Positions 8,399 to 17,570 of a stretch of 64,000 bases of DNA are shown here, piece by piece. The translations under genes were made by a program, and so were the position numbers. Numbering within the stretch: the stretch's first letter is position 1; each line of letters begins with the position of its first letter. The stretch comes from Pseudomonas sp. B21-048 (GTDB lineage Bacteria > Pseudomonadota > Gammaproteobacteria > Pseudomonadales > Pseudomonadaceae). The stretch covers positions 2,666,001-2,730,000 of the forward strand of contig NZ_CP087168.1 in NCBI RefSeq assembly GCF_024748615.1. Direction: 5' to 3'. The notes under the pieces were generated by a model. The model was given only the letters and a program-made list of their open reading frames with translations. It searched no databases and was not told the origin of the DNA.

Positions 8399-9502
8399 TC
8401 ATGTACCACTCTTCACCTTGGTCCACACCCGGGTGCGGATTCGTTCCAATTTCAATGGCAGTGGCTCAAGTGGAACAAGTGTGGCGACAGTCTTTTTGTC
8501 TGGATAAATCCAAGGATTATCTCGCAGCGTCTGCTCAACAAACTGAGTGGCATCTTTGTTGGCGTTAGGGTACAGCGTGTGATTCGAGGTCTTGGCAATG
8601 ATGGTGGGTCGCAACATATAATTAATAAATGCGAGACCTTCCTTTGGGTGGGGAGCATCTTTTAACAGAACCAGATTTTCCGACCAGACCAGCGCTCCCT
8701 CGCGAGGCAGGCTGTAGGCAATCTTGCGTCCGGTGTTGCCCTTCTCATTAATGGCCTGTGCAGCAAGGGCACCATTAGCCCAACCCACAACAGCACAAAT
8801 ATTGCCATCCGCCAGGTCCGCGTCGATTCTGGAGGAGTCGAAATAGAGGACGTAGGGACGGATTTTTAACAGCAAGGCTTGAGCTTTCTGGTAATCATCC
8901 GGATTCCGACTGTTGCTAGGGAGCCCAAGGTAATGCAAAGCAATCGAAATGATCTCGCTTGGAGAATCAAGCATTGCCACACCACAGGACTTGAGTTTGC
9001 TGATGTTTTCTTCTTTGAAGATCAAATCCCAGCTATTCACCGGTGCCTTGTCGCCTAAGGCTGCTTTGACTTTATCAACGTCATAGCCAATGCCGGTGGT
9101 GCCCCATAGATAGGGCACAGCGTAGCGATTACCAGGATCATTGACCGCTACCTGGGACAGGATTTCAGGATCGATGTGGGACAAATTACTCAGTTGATTA
9201 CGATCCAACGGCTGAAGTACTCCCGCCTGAATCAGGCTTGGCAACACATCGGAGGTCGCCACAACCACGTCATATCCCGTGCGCCCAGCCATTACTTTAC
9301 TCTGCATGATTTCGGCACTGTCGAACGCATCCATATGAATTCGGGTGCCGGTTTCCTGCTCAAACTCCTTGGGCGTCTCCGGTGCGATAAGCCCGAACCA
9401 GTTATACAGATACACCCCAGACTCTACAGCGCCCACTGATGTGCTTATCCCTGCACAGAGAAGCGAGGCTGCAAAAAGGGTTCGCAACGGTGATTTACTC
9501 AT
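8399..9502 (-). CDS. PotF/SpuD-family periplasmic binding protein with altered ligand site
   Basis: A 367-residue protein with a signal peptide (about residues 1-25) and full-length similarity to polyamine-binding proteins PotF/SpuD: VYLYNWFGLIAPETP, YAVPYLWGTTGIGYDVDKVK, NSWDLIF, VVGWANG and a terminal RTRVWTKVKSG. In PotF the amine-binding residues follow YNW as S-D-Y and GWA as G-D; here they are F-G-L and N-G. The acidic residues that hold putrescine therefore appear lost, and the ligand may not be a polyamine. AAGGA precedes the ATG at 9502. No ABC permease or ATPase genes are adjacent; the gene is divergent from a LuxR-type regulator. Confidence 0.85.
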   Translation of the reverse strand: MSKSPLRTLFAASLLCAGISTSVGAVESGVYLYNWFGLIAPETPKEFEQETGTRIHMDAFDSAEIMQSKVMAGRTGYDVVVATSDVLPSLIQAGVLQPLDRNQLSNLSHIDPEILSQVAVNDPGNRYAVPYLWGTTGIGYDVDKVKAALGDKAPVNSWDLIFKEENISKLKSCGVAMLDSPSEIISIALHYLGLPSNSRNPDDYQKAQALLLKIRPYVLYFDSSRIDADLADGNICAVVGWANGALAAQAINEKGNTGRKIAYSLPREGALVWSENLVLLKDAPHPKEGLAFINYMLRPTIIAKTSNHTLYPNANKDATQFVEQTLRDNPWIYPDKKTVATLVPLEPLPLKLERIRTRVWTKVKSGT

Positions 9503-9586
9503 ACAACTATCCTTGTCAAGACGACAGGCCTCATGGCCATCGTGAGTTCTGATCATGAATATACCCGGCATTGACGAATAGTAAAT

Positions 9587-9620
9587 ACCTACGAATACTT
9601 ACCTCTGACCTACGAACACC
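9587..9620. promoter_or_regulatory. Two direct repeats spaced 21 bp in the divergent PotF-like/LuxR intergenic region
   Basis: ACCTACGAATACTTACC at 9587 and ACCTACGAACACCTAAC at 9608 match at 14 of 17 positions and are exactly 21 bp apart, two helical turns. A weaker partial copy (ACGAATAGTAAAT) is at 9574. They sit 20-54 bases upstream of the LuxR-type gene and about 85 bases upstream of the PotF-like gene, where an activator for either gene would bind. Confidence 0.5.
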
Positions 9621-9640
9621 TAACCCTAAAGGGGTAGAAA

Positions 9641-10450
9641 ATGCCACTCGACCTACATAGCCTGGCTTGGCACCGATCGATTGGAAAGCTGATCATGCAG
9701 TTGAACCGTCCAGAATTCTGGAGCTCACTTATTCGTATGTTAAATGAATATGTGCAAATTGATAACTGGGTCGTATTGATCTTTAGTGATCAACAAGTGC
9801 AAGTTGTGAGCCTTCCTGAAGTGGCCGATGCAGAGGAGATCGATGCGTTCATTCATCGCTATGTGAAAGGACTTTATCTGCTGGATCCATTTTATATAGC
9901 CAATCGAGAGAACCCGCAGAGCGGTTTTTTTCATATGCTGGACATTGCACCGGAGTATTTTCTTGAAACCGAGTATTATCGTCAGTATTTCGCACAATAT
10001 ATCTCTGTCGACGAAGCGCAGTACAATGTTCAGTTAGACTCCGATAGAACGTTGTGCATGTCCTTTGGCAGTAACGTGCACTTCAATCAAGAGCAAATAA
10101 CAGCGTTAGATGTGATCAAGCCATGGGTGACTGCGTTAATGCATCAGCGCATGTGTTTTGAGGTTGACGTAGCAAAGGATCTCGTCGAACCACCGCTATG
10201 GCCAGAAACGATTGTCCAACTGGGCACACAAATAACAGCGCGAGAGAAGGACGTGCTCAAGTTGTTACTGAGTGGCTTCTCTAATAAAGAGATAGCTGGA
10301 AAGCTTTCCCTCTCGACAGAGACGATAAAAGTTCACCGTCGCAATATTTACGCCAAATTAAATATCAAGTCACAATCGGAATTGTTTACTCGGTTTTTTA
10401 GGCCGAAAAAGGATATTTTTTCTACAAGCTCTCGAACCCTTGAAGGGTAA
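9641..10450 (+). CDS. LuxR-family (GerE HTH) transcriptional regulator
   Basis: A 269-residue protein with a C-terminal LuxR/GerE helix-turn-helix at about residues 192-250: ITAREKDVLKLLLSGFSNKE, then IAGKLSLSTETIKVHRRNIYAKL. The N-terminal ~180 residues are a sensor region without a recognisable response-regulator phosphoacceptor or the Trp/Tyr/Asp set of acyl-homoserine-lactone binders, so the signal is unknown. Lower GC content than its neighbours. Divergent from the PotF-like binding-protein gene and separated by repeats that may be its own binding sites. Confidence 0.85.
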   Translation: MPLDLHSLAWHRSIGKLIMQLNRPEFWSSLIRMLNEYVQIDNWVVLIFSDQQVQVVSLPEVADAEEIDAFIHRYVKGLYLLDPFYIANRENPQSGFFHMLDIAPEYFLETEYYRQYFAQYISVDEAQYNVQLDSDRTLCMSFGSNVHFNQEQITALDVIKPWVTALMHQRMCFEVDVAKDLVEPPLWPETIVQLGTQITAREKDVLKLLLSGFSNKEIAGKLSLSTETIKVHRRNIYAKLNIKSQSELFTRFFRPKKDIFSTSSRTLEG

Positions 10451-10709
10451 TGCTACGCGCTTCACCTTTCTCGGATTATGACGTCAAGGTCGATCCCCAC
10501 AGGCATATGGCCGCTATAATTTAGCCAAAGGAAAGGTGCGTTCAGACATTCGTTAGCGGTGCCATCACGGCCCTTTCCTATCAATCATCCATTAAAAAAA
10601 GCCCCCCTTAGCCCCCGATAACATGATTTTTCACCCTTGCAAGCCTTCCATATAGTCATCGCAAGCCCAATCGGAACACATTGGTGTTTCATCGATGCGA
10701 GATAAATTT

Positions 10710-11978
10710 ATGAATGACAAGATAAAACCCGGCCAGAGCCAAGGTGCGGGTCTGGGGACGCGAGTGGTTTGGGGAGGGGAGCAAGTTCAGCATCCCTACA
10801 ATGCTACCCAGACGCCCATCGTCGTCAGCGCCGCCTATGGTTACCATGACATTGATGAATGGTATGACGTTGCATTGGGTAAAGAACCTGGCTTCATTTA
10901 CAGCCGCATGAGCAACCCGACTGTCTCTGTCCTGGAACACAAACTCTGCGAGCTTGAGAGCGCAGAATCGGCGGTTGCGTTCAGCACCGGGATGGCTGCA
11001 ATCAGTGGTGTGTTGCATACCTTCCTGTCCTGTGGTCAACGTGTGGTTTCTACCCGCGACAGTTACGGTGGTACAAACAAGATCTTTGAAGAGTTTCTGC
11101 CTCGCATGGGCGTCCAGGTCACGCTGTGCGATACCCTCGACACCGAGGCTATCGAGCATGAGATCGCTAAAGGCTGCAATGTTCTCTATCTGGAAACCCC
11201 GACGAACCCAACGCTGAAAGTCCTGGATATTCGACGTCTCGTGGCGGCGGCGAAGCGTGTTGGGGCTTTGGTGGTAGCGGACAATACGTTCGCGACGCCT
11301 TTGAATCAGAACCCTCTTGCACTCGGAGTTGATGTAGTCGTGCACAGTGCTACCAAGTTTCTATCGGGTCATGGCGATGTGCTTGGCGGTGTGGTCTGCG
11401 GCACCGAACAGCTGATGTCTCAAGTTCGCCATTGCCGCGAGATCAATGGGGCCTCGCTGGATCCTTTCTCGGCTTATCTCATCATCCGGGGTATCAAGAC
11501 TCTGGCTTTGCGTTTGCGCCAGCAACAGGCAAGCGCACAAGTTCTGGCCGAATACCTGTGCACCGAGCCGCTGGTTGAATCGGTGAACTATCCGGGACTC
11601 CCTCAACATCGAAGTCATGCCATTGCTCGCTCGCAGATGCGCGGATTTGGCGCAATCATCAGCTTCGTGCTGGTGGGCGGCATGGACACGGTGACTCGTT
11701 TGCTACCGCTGCTTAAGTATGCACATCGGGCGGGTAACTTGGGCGCGGTTGAAACCATCTACGGGCCGGCACGGACAACCAGCCACGTGGAAAACACCTT
11801 GGAGGAACGCGAGGCACTAGGAATTTCCGAGGGCTTGGTCAGGGTCTCCGTGGGTATTGAAGAGACGGCCGATTTGTTGGCTGATCTTAAACAAGCATTC
11901 AGCTTGGTTCGCAGTAAACAACATCATCCAAGTCATCGCGCTGATAATACCGAGCGTTTCACTGAGGTGGGAACCTGA
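10710..11978 (+). CDS. Cystathionine gamma-synthase / methionine gamma-lyase family PLP enzyme
   Basis: A ~422-residue Cys/Met-metabolism PLP enzyme. Seen are YSRMSNPTVSVLEHKL (cofactor phosphate-binding Tyr/Arg), AVAFSTGMAAISG, LYLETPTNPTLKVLDI, the Asp of VVADNTFATPLNQNPLALG and the PLP lysine in SATKFLSGHGDVLGG. The family covers cystathionine gamma-synthase, gamma-lyases and O-acetylhomoserine sulfhydrylases, which cannot be separated by eye. The position at the head of a run with a permease, threonine synthase-like and homoserine dehydrogenase genes points to a catabolic gamma-elimination or replacement on homoserine-type substrates (inference). An alternative ATG lies at 10695. Confidence 0.87.
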   Translation: MNDKIKPGQSQGAGLGTRVVWGGEQVQHPYNATQTPIVVSAAYGYHDIDEWYDVALGKEPGFIYSRMSNPTVSVLEHKLCELESAESAVAFSTGMAAISGVLHTFLSCGQRVVSTRDSYGGTNKIFEEFLPRMGVQVTLCDTLDTEAIEHEIAKGCNVLYLETPTNPTLKVLDIRRLVAAAKRVGALVVADNTFATPLNQNPLALGVDVVVHSATKFLSGHGDVLGGVVCGTEQLMSQVRHCREINGASLDPFSAYLIIRGIKTLALRLRQQQASAQVLAEYLCTEPLVESVNYPGLPQHRSHAIARSQMRGFGAIISFVLVGGMDTVTRLLPLLKYAHRAGNLGAVETIYGPARTTSHVENTLEEREALGISEGLVRVSVGIEETADLLADLKQAFSLVRSKQHHPSHRADNTERFTEVGT

Positions 11979-11989
11979 ACTCGGATAAG

Positions 11990-12014
11990 ACTGCCGACTG
12001 TAGTGTCGGACAGT
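11990..12014. other. Imperfect hairpin between the PLP enzyme and permease genes
   Basis: ACTGCCGAC and GTCGGACAGT pair around TGTAGT with one mismatch, 11 bases after the stop of the PLP-enzyme gene. No T-run follows, so it is more likely an mRNA-processing or stabilising hairpin, or a regulator site, than a terminator. Confidence 0.35.
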
Positions 12015-12118
12015 TATTCATGAATAGTGAAAACAATAACAACTAGCGACAATTTAATTGTGCTGCCTAATAACCAGTGACAAGGAAATTTGTCCGAACA
12101 TTTCATGAGAATATAACC

Positions 12119-13558
12119 ATGACCATTCAAGTAAAAAATGATCAGTCCGATCCACAATTAAACTTCAAGAAAGACATGCAAACCCGCCACATTGTGATGT
12201 TGGCGTTGGGCGGTGTTATCGGCACGGGATTATTCCTTACCTCCGGCTATACCGTTAATCAGGCTGGGCCGCTCGGCGCAGTGATTGCCTACATCATCGG
12301 TGCGGTGATGGTGTATCTGGTGATGGTCTGTCTCGGTGAGCTGGCGGTACAGATGCCGGAAACCGGATCTTTCAGTAGCTACGCAACGCGATACCTGGGC
12401 CCAGGCACGGGGTATACCGTGGCGTGGTTGTACTGGCTCACTTGGGCAGTCGCTATCGGTTCTGAATTTACCGCAGCGGGCATCCTGATGGTTCGGTGGT
12501 TCCCTGATACACCGGTCTGGATCTGGAGTGCGCTTTTTGCCATGGCGGTGTTTTCAAGCAACGTTGTATCTGTTCGTTTGTTTGCGGAAACAGAGTTCTG
12601 GCTTTCGCTCATCAAAGTACTGACCGTCATTACTTTTATTATCATTGGTGGTGCGGCTATTTGCGGTCTCCTCCAGGTTCAGCACTTGCAGGGTGTCGGG
12701 CTCTCGAACTTTACCCGTGAAGGGCTTTTCCCGACCGGGCTTTTACCCATTGCGATGACACTTCTAGCTGTCTCTTTCGCATTTTCCGGGACTGAGCTTA
12801 TCGGGATTGCTGCCGGTGAAGCGCAAGACCCTCAGACAAGTGTTCCCAAGGCGATCCGCACGACAGTAGTTCGTTTGGCGCTGTTCTTCGTGGGTACGAT
12901 TTTCGTACTGGCGACTTTGTTGCCCCGCGAGCAGGCGGGAATCGTTGAAAGTCCGTTCGTGATGGTGTTCGAGCTGATTGGCATCCCATACTCAGCTGAC
13001 ATTATGAACTTCGTCATTCTCACCGCCTTGATTTCCGCTGCTAACTCGGGGCTGTATGCGGCTTCGCGCATGCTTTGGACGCTGAGTGATCAAGGGCATA
13101 TGCCCAAGTGCTACGCCAGGCTTTCGCGCCGGGGCACACCGGTTAACGCGATCGTTTTGAGTATGGCGGGTGCTGTGGCGTCTCTGCTCAGCAGTGTGCT
13201 TGCCCCTGATACGGTTTACTTGGCCCTGGTGTCGATTTCGGGCCTTGCGGTCGTGGTCGTATGGATGAGCATCGCCGCGAGCCAAATCGCTTTTCGACGC
13301 CAATACGTGGCCAATGGCGGGCGAGTTGAAGATCTGCATTTCCGGGTGCGCGGCTACCCTTGGGTTCCCATTGGTGCTCTGTTGTGTTGCTTGCTGGCCT
13401 GTGTCGGTATCGCGTTTGACCCTGAGCAGCGAGTGGCGCTTTACTTCGGCCTTCCGTTTATCGCGTGGTGCTACTTTGTGTATTGGATCACTCGCAAGAA
13501 GCGGGGCGCGCGGTTGGCATTGGCAGCCGCTGTCCATCATTCCGCTGGCGCAGCGTGA
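12119..13558 (+). CDS. AAT-family amino acid permease
   Basis: A 479-residue inner-membrane permease with about twelve hydrophobic segments. The N-terminal signature [20 protein letters not shown] and the following [16 protein letters not shown] belong to the AAT/APC amino-acid:proton symporters (LysP, GabP, MmuP, AroP relatives). The ATG at 12119 is chosen; the frame extends to 12077 with a less likely start. The substrate is not determinable by eye, but the neighbours suggest homoserine, methionine or S-methylmethionine (inference). Confidence 0.88.
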   Translation: MTIQVKNDQSDPQLNFKKDMQTRHIVMLALGGVIGTGLFLTSGYTVNQAGPLGAVIAYIIGAVMVYLVMVCLGELAVQMPETGSFSSYATRYLGPGTGYTVAWLYWLTWAVAIGSEFTAAGILMVRWFPDTPVWIWSALFAMAVFSSNVVSVRLFAETEFWLSLIKVLTVITFIIIGGAAICGLLQVQHLQGVGLSNFTREGLFPTGLLPIAMTLLAVSFAFSGTELIGIAAGEAQDPQTSVPKAIRTTVVRLALFFVGTIFVLATLLPREQAGIVESPFVMVFELIGIPYSADIMNFVILTALISAANSGLYAASRMLWTLSDQGHMPKCYARLSRRGTPVNAIVLSMAGAVASLLSSVLAPDTVYLALVSISGLAVVVVWMSIAASQIAFRRQYVANGGRVEDLHFRVRGYPWVPIGALLCCLLACVGIAFDPEQRVALYFGLPFIAWCYFVYWITRKKRGARLALAAAVHHSAGAA

Positions 13559-13608
13559 ATAGCTCAGGCAATGATTGAGCACAGATAATTCCCGATGAGG
13601 TTGCGCCG

Positions 13609-14499
13609 ATGAGTCAAAAATCACTACCGCCCTTGAATTGGCTGAGGGCCTTCGAAGTGTCGGCGCGGTATTTGAACTTCACCCATGCAGCCGAGGAACT
13701 GCACCTGACTCAAGGTGCAGTCAGTCAGCAGATCCGTCAGTTGGAGTGTCACCTCGGTGTGGCGCTGTTCAAGCGCCTGCCCCGAGGGCTTGGCTTGACT
13801 GAAGAAGGGCAGTCGTACTTACCGGTAGTACAAGACGCGATCAGTCGTCTTGCAGTGGGTACAAACGAGATTTTTGGCCAGCGCAATCGAAGGCATGTGA
13901 AGGTGCGTGGCAGCCTTTCTTTCCTTCACTATTGGTTGGCCCCTCGGCTCGCAGATTTTTGTCGAGAGTATCCGCAAATCGATATCCGATATATCAGCAA
14001 CATTTGGGTGAAGGAGCCGGACGGAGAGGATGACCTGGAGATTCGCTGGGGATGCGGAGAGTGGTCAGGATTGCACGCTCAGCGATTAACGTGGGACGTC
14101 CTCCAGCCCGTTTGCTCGCCAGGGCTCATGGCCCGCTCACCGATCCATGAGCCTCGGGATTTGATGAACCATTCTTTGCTCCATGTGTTGGGGTACGAGG
14201 AAGGTTGGGGGTACTGGTTGAAGCGGGTTGGAGCAGACGATGTCGATTATTCCCGTGGTCTTCAGTTCGACACACTGATTTCCACGATCCGCATGGCGGA
14301 ACTGGGGCAGGGCGTTGCCTTGGCGCGGTCTTCCGTCGTGGAAGATTTACTCAAGAGTGGGCATCTGATTGCGCCCTTCAGTCACCGAATTGAAGCCAGC
14401 GAGTCCTTTTATCTGGTGCGCGAGCAGGCCGAGGTGCTCTCGCCTGATGCCGCGACTTTTTCTACATGGCTGGTGGCTCAAGCCCACCGCCCTTTGTAA
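13609..14499 (+). CDS. LysR-type transcriptional regulator (GcvA-like)
   Basis: A 296-residue LysR regulator with the N-terminal winged HTH LNWLRAFEVSARYLNFTHAA and LTQGAVSQQIRQLECHLGVA, of the GcvA/AmpR subgroup, and a C-terminal substrate-binding-like domain. It lies inside the co-directional run between the permease and the threonine synthase-like gene, so it probably controls the surrounding amino-acid genes. The next gene starts 13 bases after its stop. Confidence 0.87.
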   Translation: MSQKSLPPLNWLRAFEVSARYLNFTHAAEELHLTQGAVSQQIRQLECHLGVALFKRLPRGLGLTEEGQSYLPVVQDAISRLAVGTNEIFGQRNRRHVKVRGSLSFLHYWLAPRLADFCREYPQIDIRYISNIWVKEPDGEDDLEIRWGCGEWSGLHAQRLTWDVLQPVCSPGLMARSPIHEPRDLMNHSLLHVLGYEEGWGYWLKRVGADDVDYSRGLQFDTLISTIRMAELGQGVALARSSVVEDLLKSGHLIAPFSHRIEASESFYLVREQAEVLSPDAATFSTWLVAQAHRPL

Positions 14500-14512
14500 T
14501 TCGGAGTCATCT

Positions 14513-15901
14513 ATGTATTACGTGAGCACACGCGGCGGTGAAGTGCGGGCGGACTTTCGCAGTGTGGTTCTGTCGGGGCTTGCCGAAGATGGCGGTCTCT
14601 ATGTTCCGGCAAGTTTGCCTGTCTTCACTGAGGAGCAGATTACCAGTTGGTCGTGGCTACCCTTCGATGAGCTGGTCTGGCGAGTAGTCTCGCCCTACGT
14701 TGGCTCTTCCATGGAGGAAAGCACTCTGCGTGCCTTGCTCAGCGACAGCTATCGGAACTTTAATCACCGCGCTATTACCCCGCTTGAGCAGATTGGCCAT
14801 AACGAGTGGATACTCCAGCTGTTTCATGGCCCAACCCATTCTTCTAAAGACTTCGCTGCGCAACTGCAATCGCGCTTGGTGGAGCATTTCTTGGGTGAGG
14901 TCGGTGGCGAGGCGCTGATTGTCGGTGCGACCAATGGCGATACCGGGCTGGCGGCGCTTGAGGCATTCGCTAATTGTCCGGGCACCCGTATGGCGATTAT
15001 GTATCCGCGCCATGGGGTACCGGCTGAACAACTCTCTGCCCTGCAAACGGCAGACCCTGAACGGGTTCAGCTTTTTCCGGTAGACGGTAATTTCGACGAC
15101 TGCCAGACGTTGGTCTCCCGGCTCTTACGGGACTGGCCGTTAGAGGGGGTAATACCGGTCTGTTTCAACTCCACCAACTGGGTCGGTGTCCTCGCACAGA
15201 TCGTTTTTTATTTCCACGCGGCCTTGCAGCTGGGCGGGGGGACACGTCCTGTAGGCTTCAGCGTTCCAGCGGCCAGCTCTGCTGAGATCTACGCCGGCTA
15301 CCTTGCCCAGAAAATGGGATTGCCCATCAATCAGGTGATCATTTCTACGAACAGTAATGATGCACTTCACCAGTTCATCCATCGCAATCGCTATTCGACC
15401 CGAGTGAGTAACCGTACGTTATCTCCCGCAATGGATTTCTCTCTTTTCTCCAACCTGGAACGGTTCATCTGGGAGCTGTATGGGCACGATGGGGGCTCAG
15501 TGAAGGCGCTGATGGAGCATTTTGAGGACTGCGGCGAGTTAAGCATTGGCAACCAGCAGTGGCTGCGGGCTCGAGTGCTGTTCGATTCCTATGCGGTAGA
15601 CGAATCACAGGTTCGCGACGAAGTCGTCAAGTTGTTCCGTGAGACCGGGTCTGCAATCGATCCACATACCGCCGTCGGCGTACTGGCTGGCCGAATTCAT
15701 CGACGCAGCCTGGGGGCTCCGATGGTGACCTTTGGGCAAATTGCTCCAGCCAAGTCCGCGGCCCTATTGTCCGAATTAGGTGTCTGGCGGGGAGAGGTGC
15801 CCACGACTCCCGACATTCTTGCTCAGCCACCGTACTTGGCTAAAGGCGATCTGGAGGGGCTGTGCCAAGCCCTCTTGTTGGCGCGGCAGAGGCACGTATG
15901 A
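14513..15901 (+). CDS. Threonine synthase-like PLP enzyme
   Basis: A 462-residue fold-type II PLP enzyme of the threonine synthase family: MYYVSTRGGEVRADFRSVVL, LFHGPTHSSKDFAAQLQSRL (PLP lysine in SSKDF; the usual motif is GPTLAFKDF), VGATNGDTGLAALEAF, FPVDGNFDDCQ and FNSTNWVGVLAQIVFY. In typical ThrC the last motif reads NSINWARILAQ, so an Arg near the phosphate-binding site is replaced. GGAG lies before the ATG at 14513. The substitutions and the context suggest a paralogue of the housekeeping enzyme that may act on a substrate other than O-phosphohomoserine. Confidence 0.85.
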   Translation: MYYVSTRGGEVRADFRSVVLSGLAEDGGLYVPASLPVFTEEQITSWSWLPFDELVWRVVSPYVGSSMEESTLRALLSDSYRNFNHRAITPLEQIGHNEWILQLFHGPTHSSKDFAAQLQSRLVEHFLGEVGGEALIVGATNGDTGLAALEAFANCPGTRMAIMYPRHGVPAEQLSALQTADPERVQLFPVDGNFDDCQTLVSRLLRDWPLEGVIPVCFNSTNWVGVLAQIVFYFHAALQLGGGTRPVGFSVPAASSAEIYAGYLAQKMGLPINQVIISTNSNDALHQFIHRNRYSTRVSNRTLSPAMDFSLFSNLERFIWELYGHDGGSVKALMEHFEDCGELSIGNQQWLRARVLFDSYAVDESQVRDEVVKLFRETGSAIDPHTAVGVLAGRIHRRSLGAPMVTFGQIAPAKSAALLSELGVWRGEVPTTPDILAQPPYLAKGDLEGLCQALLLARQRHV

Positions 15902-16335
15902 AGCGCATTCTGGATCCGCTGGATGAGCGCATCCTCGCCGAACTCACCGCGAATGCTCGAATCGCCCATGTTGAGCTGGGCGCCAAGATCAACTTGTCTC
16001 GCAATGCTGTGCGGCAGCGCATTGAGCGTCTTGAGCGAGACGGCGCCATTCAGGGTTATACGGTGCGCCTCGGTGATTCCCGACGGCCTTCATCGCTGAT
16101 CAGTGCCGTGATCTTTGTCTACCGCTACGACCGCATGCGTGGGGAAGAGGTGCTTGCGGCGCTGCGCTCGCTCCCCGAGGTGGTTCAGTGTGAAGTCTTG
16201 AGTGGTGAGTTTGATCTAATGCTTCGAGTCAATGCAGCGTCCCCCGAACGTGTCCATCTCGTCTGGAAGGAAATCTCGGCGATGCCTGGGGTGGAAAACA
16301 CCGTCACCTCATTCGTCCTTTCTGCAGTGTTTTGA
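15898..16335 (+). CDS. Lrp/AsnC-family transcriptional regulator
   Basis: A 145-residue Lrp/AsnC protein with an N-terminal HTH (LDPLDERILAELTANARIAH ... LSRNAVRQRIERLERDGAI) and a C-terminal RAM/ActR-like ligand domain (LRSLPEVVQCEVLSGEFDLM). The ATG overlaps the stop of the threonine synthase-like gene (ATGA), which indicates translational coupling. Such regulators bind amino acids; here the effector could be homoserine, threonine or methionine. The window thus has both a LysR and an Lrp regulator within one amino-acid gene run. Confidence 0.9.
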   Translation: MKRILDPLDERILAELTANARIAHVELGAKINLSRNAVRQRIERLERDGAIQGYTVRLGDSRRPSSLISAVIFVYRYDRMRGEEVLAALRSLPEVVQCEVLSGEFDLMLRVNAASPERVHLVWKEISAMPGVENTVTSFVLSAVF

Positions 16336-16516
16336 GTACCAAAAAACCAGGGGCATTTCTGTCCCTGGCCATACCTCCTTTCTTCATTTTATTTCTGTTC
16401 ATTGAGCAGTTTTCTATATGGGCAGAATGGCCAACTAATACAGCATTTTGCCCTATTCAACTGCCAGAGCCCGACTCTTACGATGTGCCTATCGAACATC
16501 CAAGAGGACTGCTTTC

Positions 16517-17557
16517 ATGACTGAATACAAAATTGCCCTGGTGGGTTTTGGTGGCGTTAACCGCGGCCTGGCTCAACTGATTGCAGATCGCAACGCCGAG
16601 TGGAAAGCATCGCTGGGTTTTGGCATCAAAATCGTCGGTGTGACTGATATTTTTCTCGGCTCCATCGTTGCTAAAGAGGGGCTGGATGCAAAGCAGCTGG
16701 TTGCTCTGCCTATCGAGAAGGGGGCATTCGCTCAGCTGCCTGGAGGCACCGCTGAGGCGTTAAACGAAACCGTGATCAAGCATTCTGGTGCTGACATGAT
16801 GGCTGAAGCCACCTTCACCAATCCTGTCGATGGTGAGCCCGCTACAACGTTCTGCCGCTGGGCACTGGAAAGCGGCATCCATGTTGTGACCACCAACAAG
16901 GGGCCCATTGCACTGCACGGCGCTGAGCTGAAGGATTTGGCCCGTCGTCATGGTGTTGCCTTCGAGTACGAAGGTTCGGTCATGAGCGGCACGCCTGTGA
17001 TTCGTCTGGCAAGACAGGCGCTGGCAGGTGCAGAGGTTCAAGGCTTTGAAGGCATCCTGAACGGGACTTCCAATTACGTGCTGACCCGCATGAAGGATGG
17101 CCTGACTTTCAACGAGGCCGTCGCTCAGGCCCAACAGCTCGGCTATGCCGAGGCCGACCCGACTGCCGATGTGGAGGGGTTTGACGTCCGCCTCAAGGTG
17201 GTGATCCTCGCCAACGAACTGCTCAATGCGCGATTGAACGTCAGCGATGTGGCTTGCTCGGGGATCAGCAGTATCCGTCCAGAAGACATCGCTCAGGCAA
17301 GCGCCAACGGTGCCAGTTGGAAGCTGATCGGCTCTGCAAGTTGCGAAGCCGATGGCTCGGTTCGGGCGAGTGTGGAGGCTCGACTGCTGCCGAATTCGCA
17401 TCCTCTCGCCGGTATTTGCGGTGCCACCAACGCGGTGTCGTTCAACACGGCATTGCTGGGTTCCGTTACGGTATCCGGTCCTGGGGCGGGACGTATCGAG
17501 ACTGCCTTCGCGCTGCTGTCAGACATCATCGCCATCCATACCACTCACGGCAAGTAA
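16517..17557 (+). CDS. Homoserine dehydrogenase, short form without ACT domain
   Basis: A 346-residue protein. The NAD(P)-binding fold begins at [15 protein letters not shown]; the catalytic half shows [38 protein letters not shown] and [19 protein letters not shown] with the catalytic Lys. The biosynthetic enzyme of pseudomonads is about 430 residues and ends in an ACT domain for threonine feedback; that domain is absent. Lack of feedback control fits a catabolic role, oxidising homoserine to aspartate-4-semialdehyde, with the next gene oxidising the aldehyde further (inference). The start at 16517 follows AGAGG. Confidence 0.9.
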   Translation: MTEYKIALVGFGGVNRGLAQLIADRNAEWKASLGFGIKIVGVTDIFLGSIVAKEGLDAKQLVALPIEKGAFAQLPGGTAEALNETVIKHSGADMMAEATFTNPVDGEPATTFCRWALESGIHVVTTNKGPIALHGAELKDLARRHGVAFEYEGSVMSGTPVIRLARQALAGAEVQGFEGILNGTSNYVLTRMKDGLTFNEAVAQAQQLGYAEADPTADVEGFDVRLKVVILANELLNARLNVSDVACSGISSIRPEDIAQASANGASWKLIGSASCEADGSVRASVEARLLPNSHPLAGICGATNAVSFNTALLGSVTVSGPGAGRIETAFALLSDIIAIHTTHGK

Positions 17558-17570
17558 CAGGAGAGTCGTC

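Noticed and set aside
16347..16368. CCAGGG / CCCTGG hairpin preceded by AAAAAA
   Set aside because: It would be a terminator only on the minus strand, where no gene enters from the right. On the plus strand it has no T-run. Could be a bidirectional relic, too weak to call.
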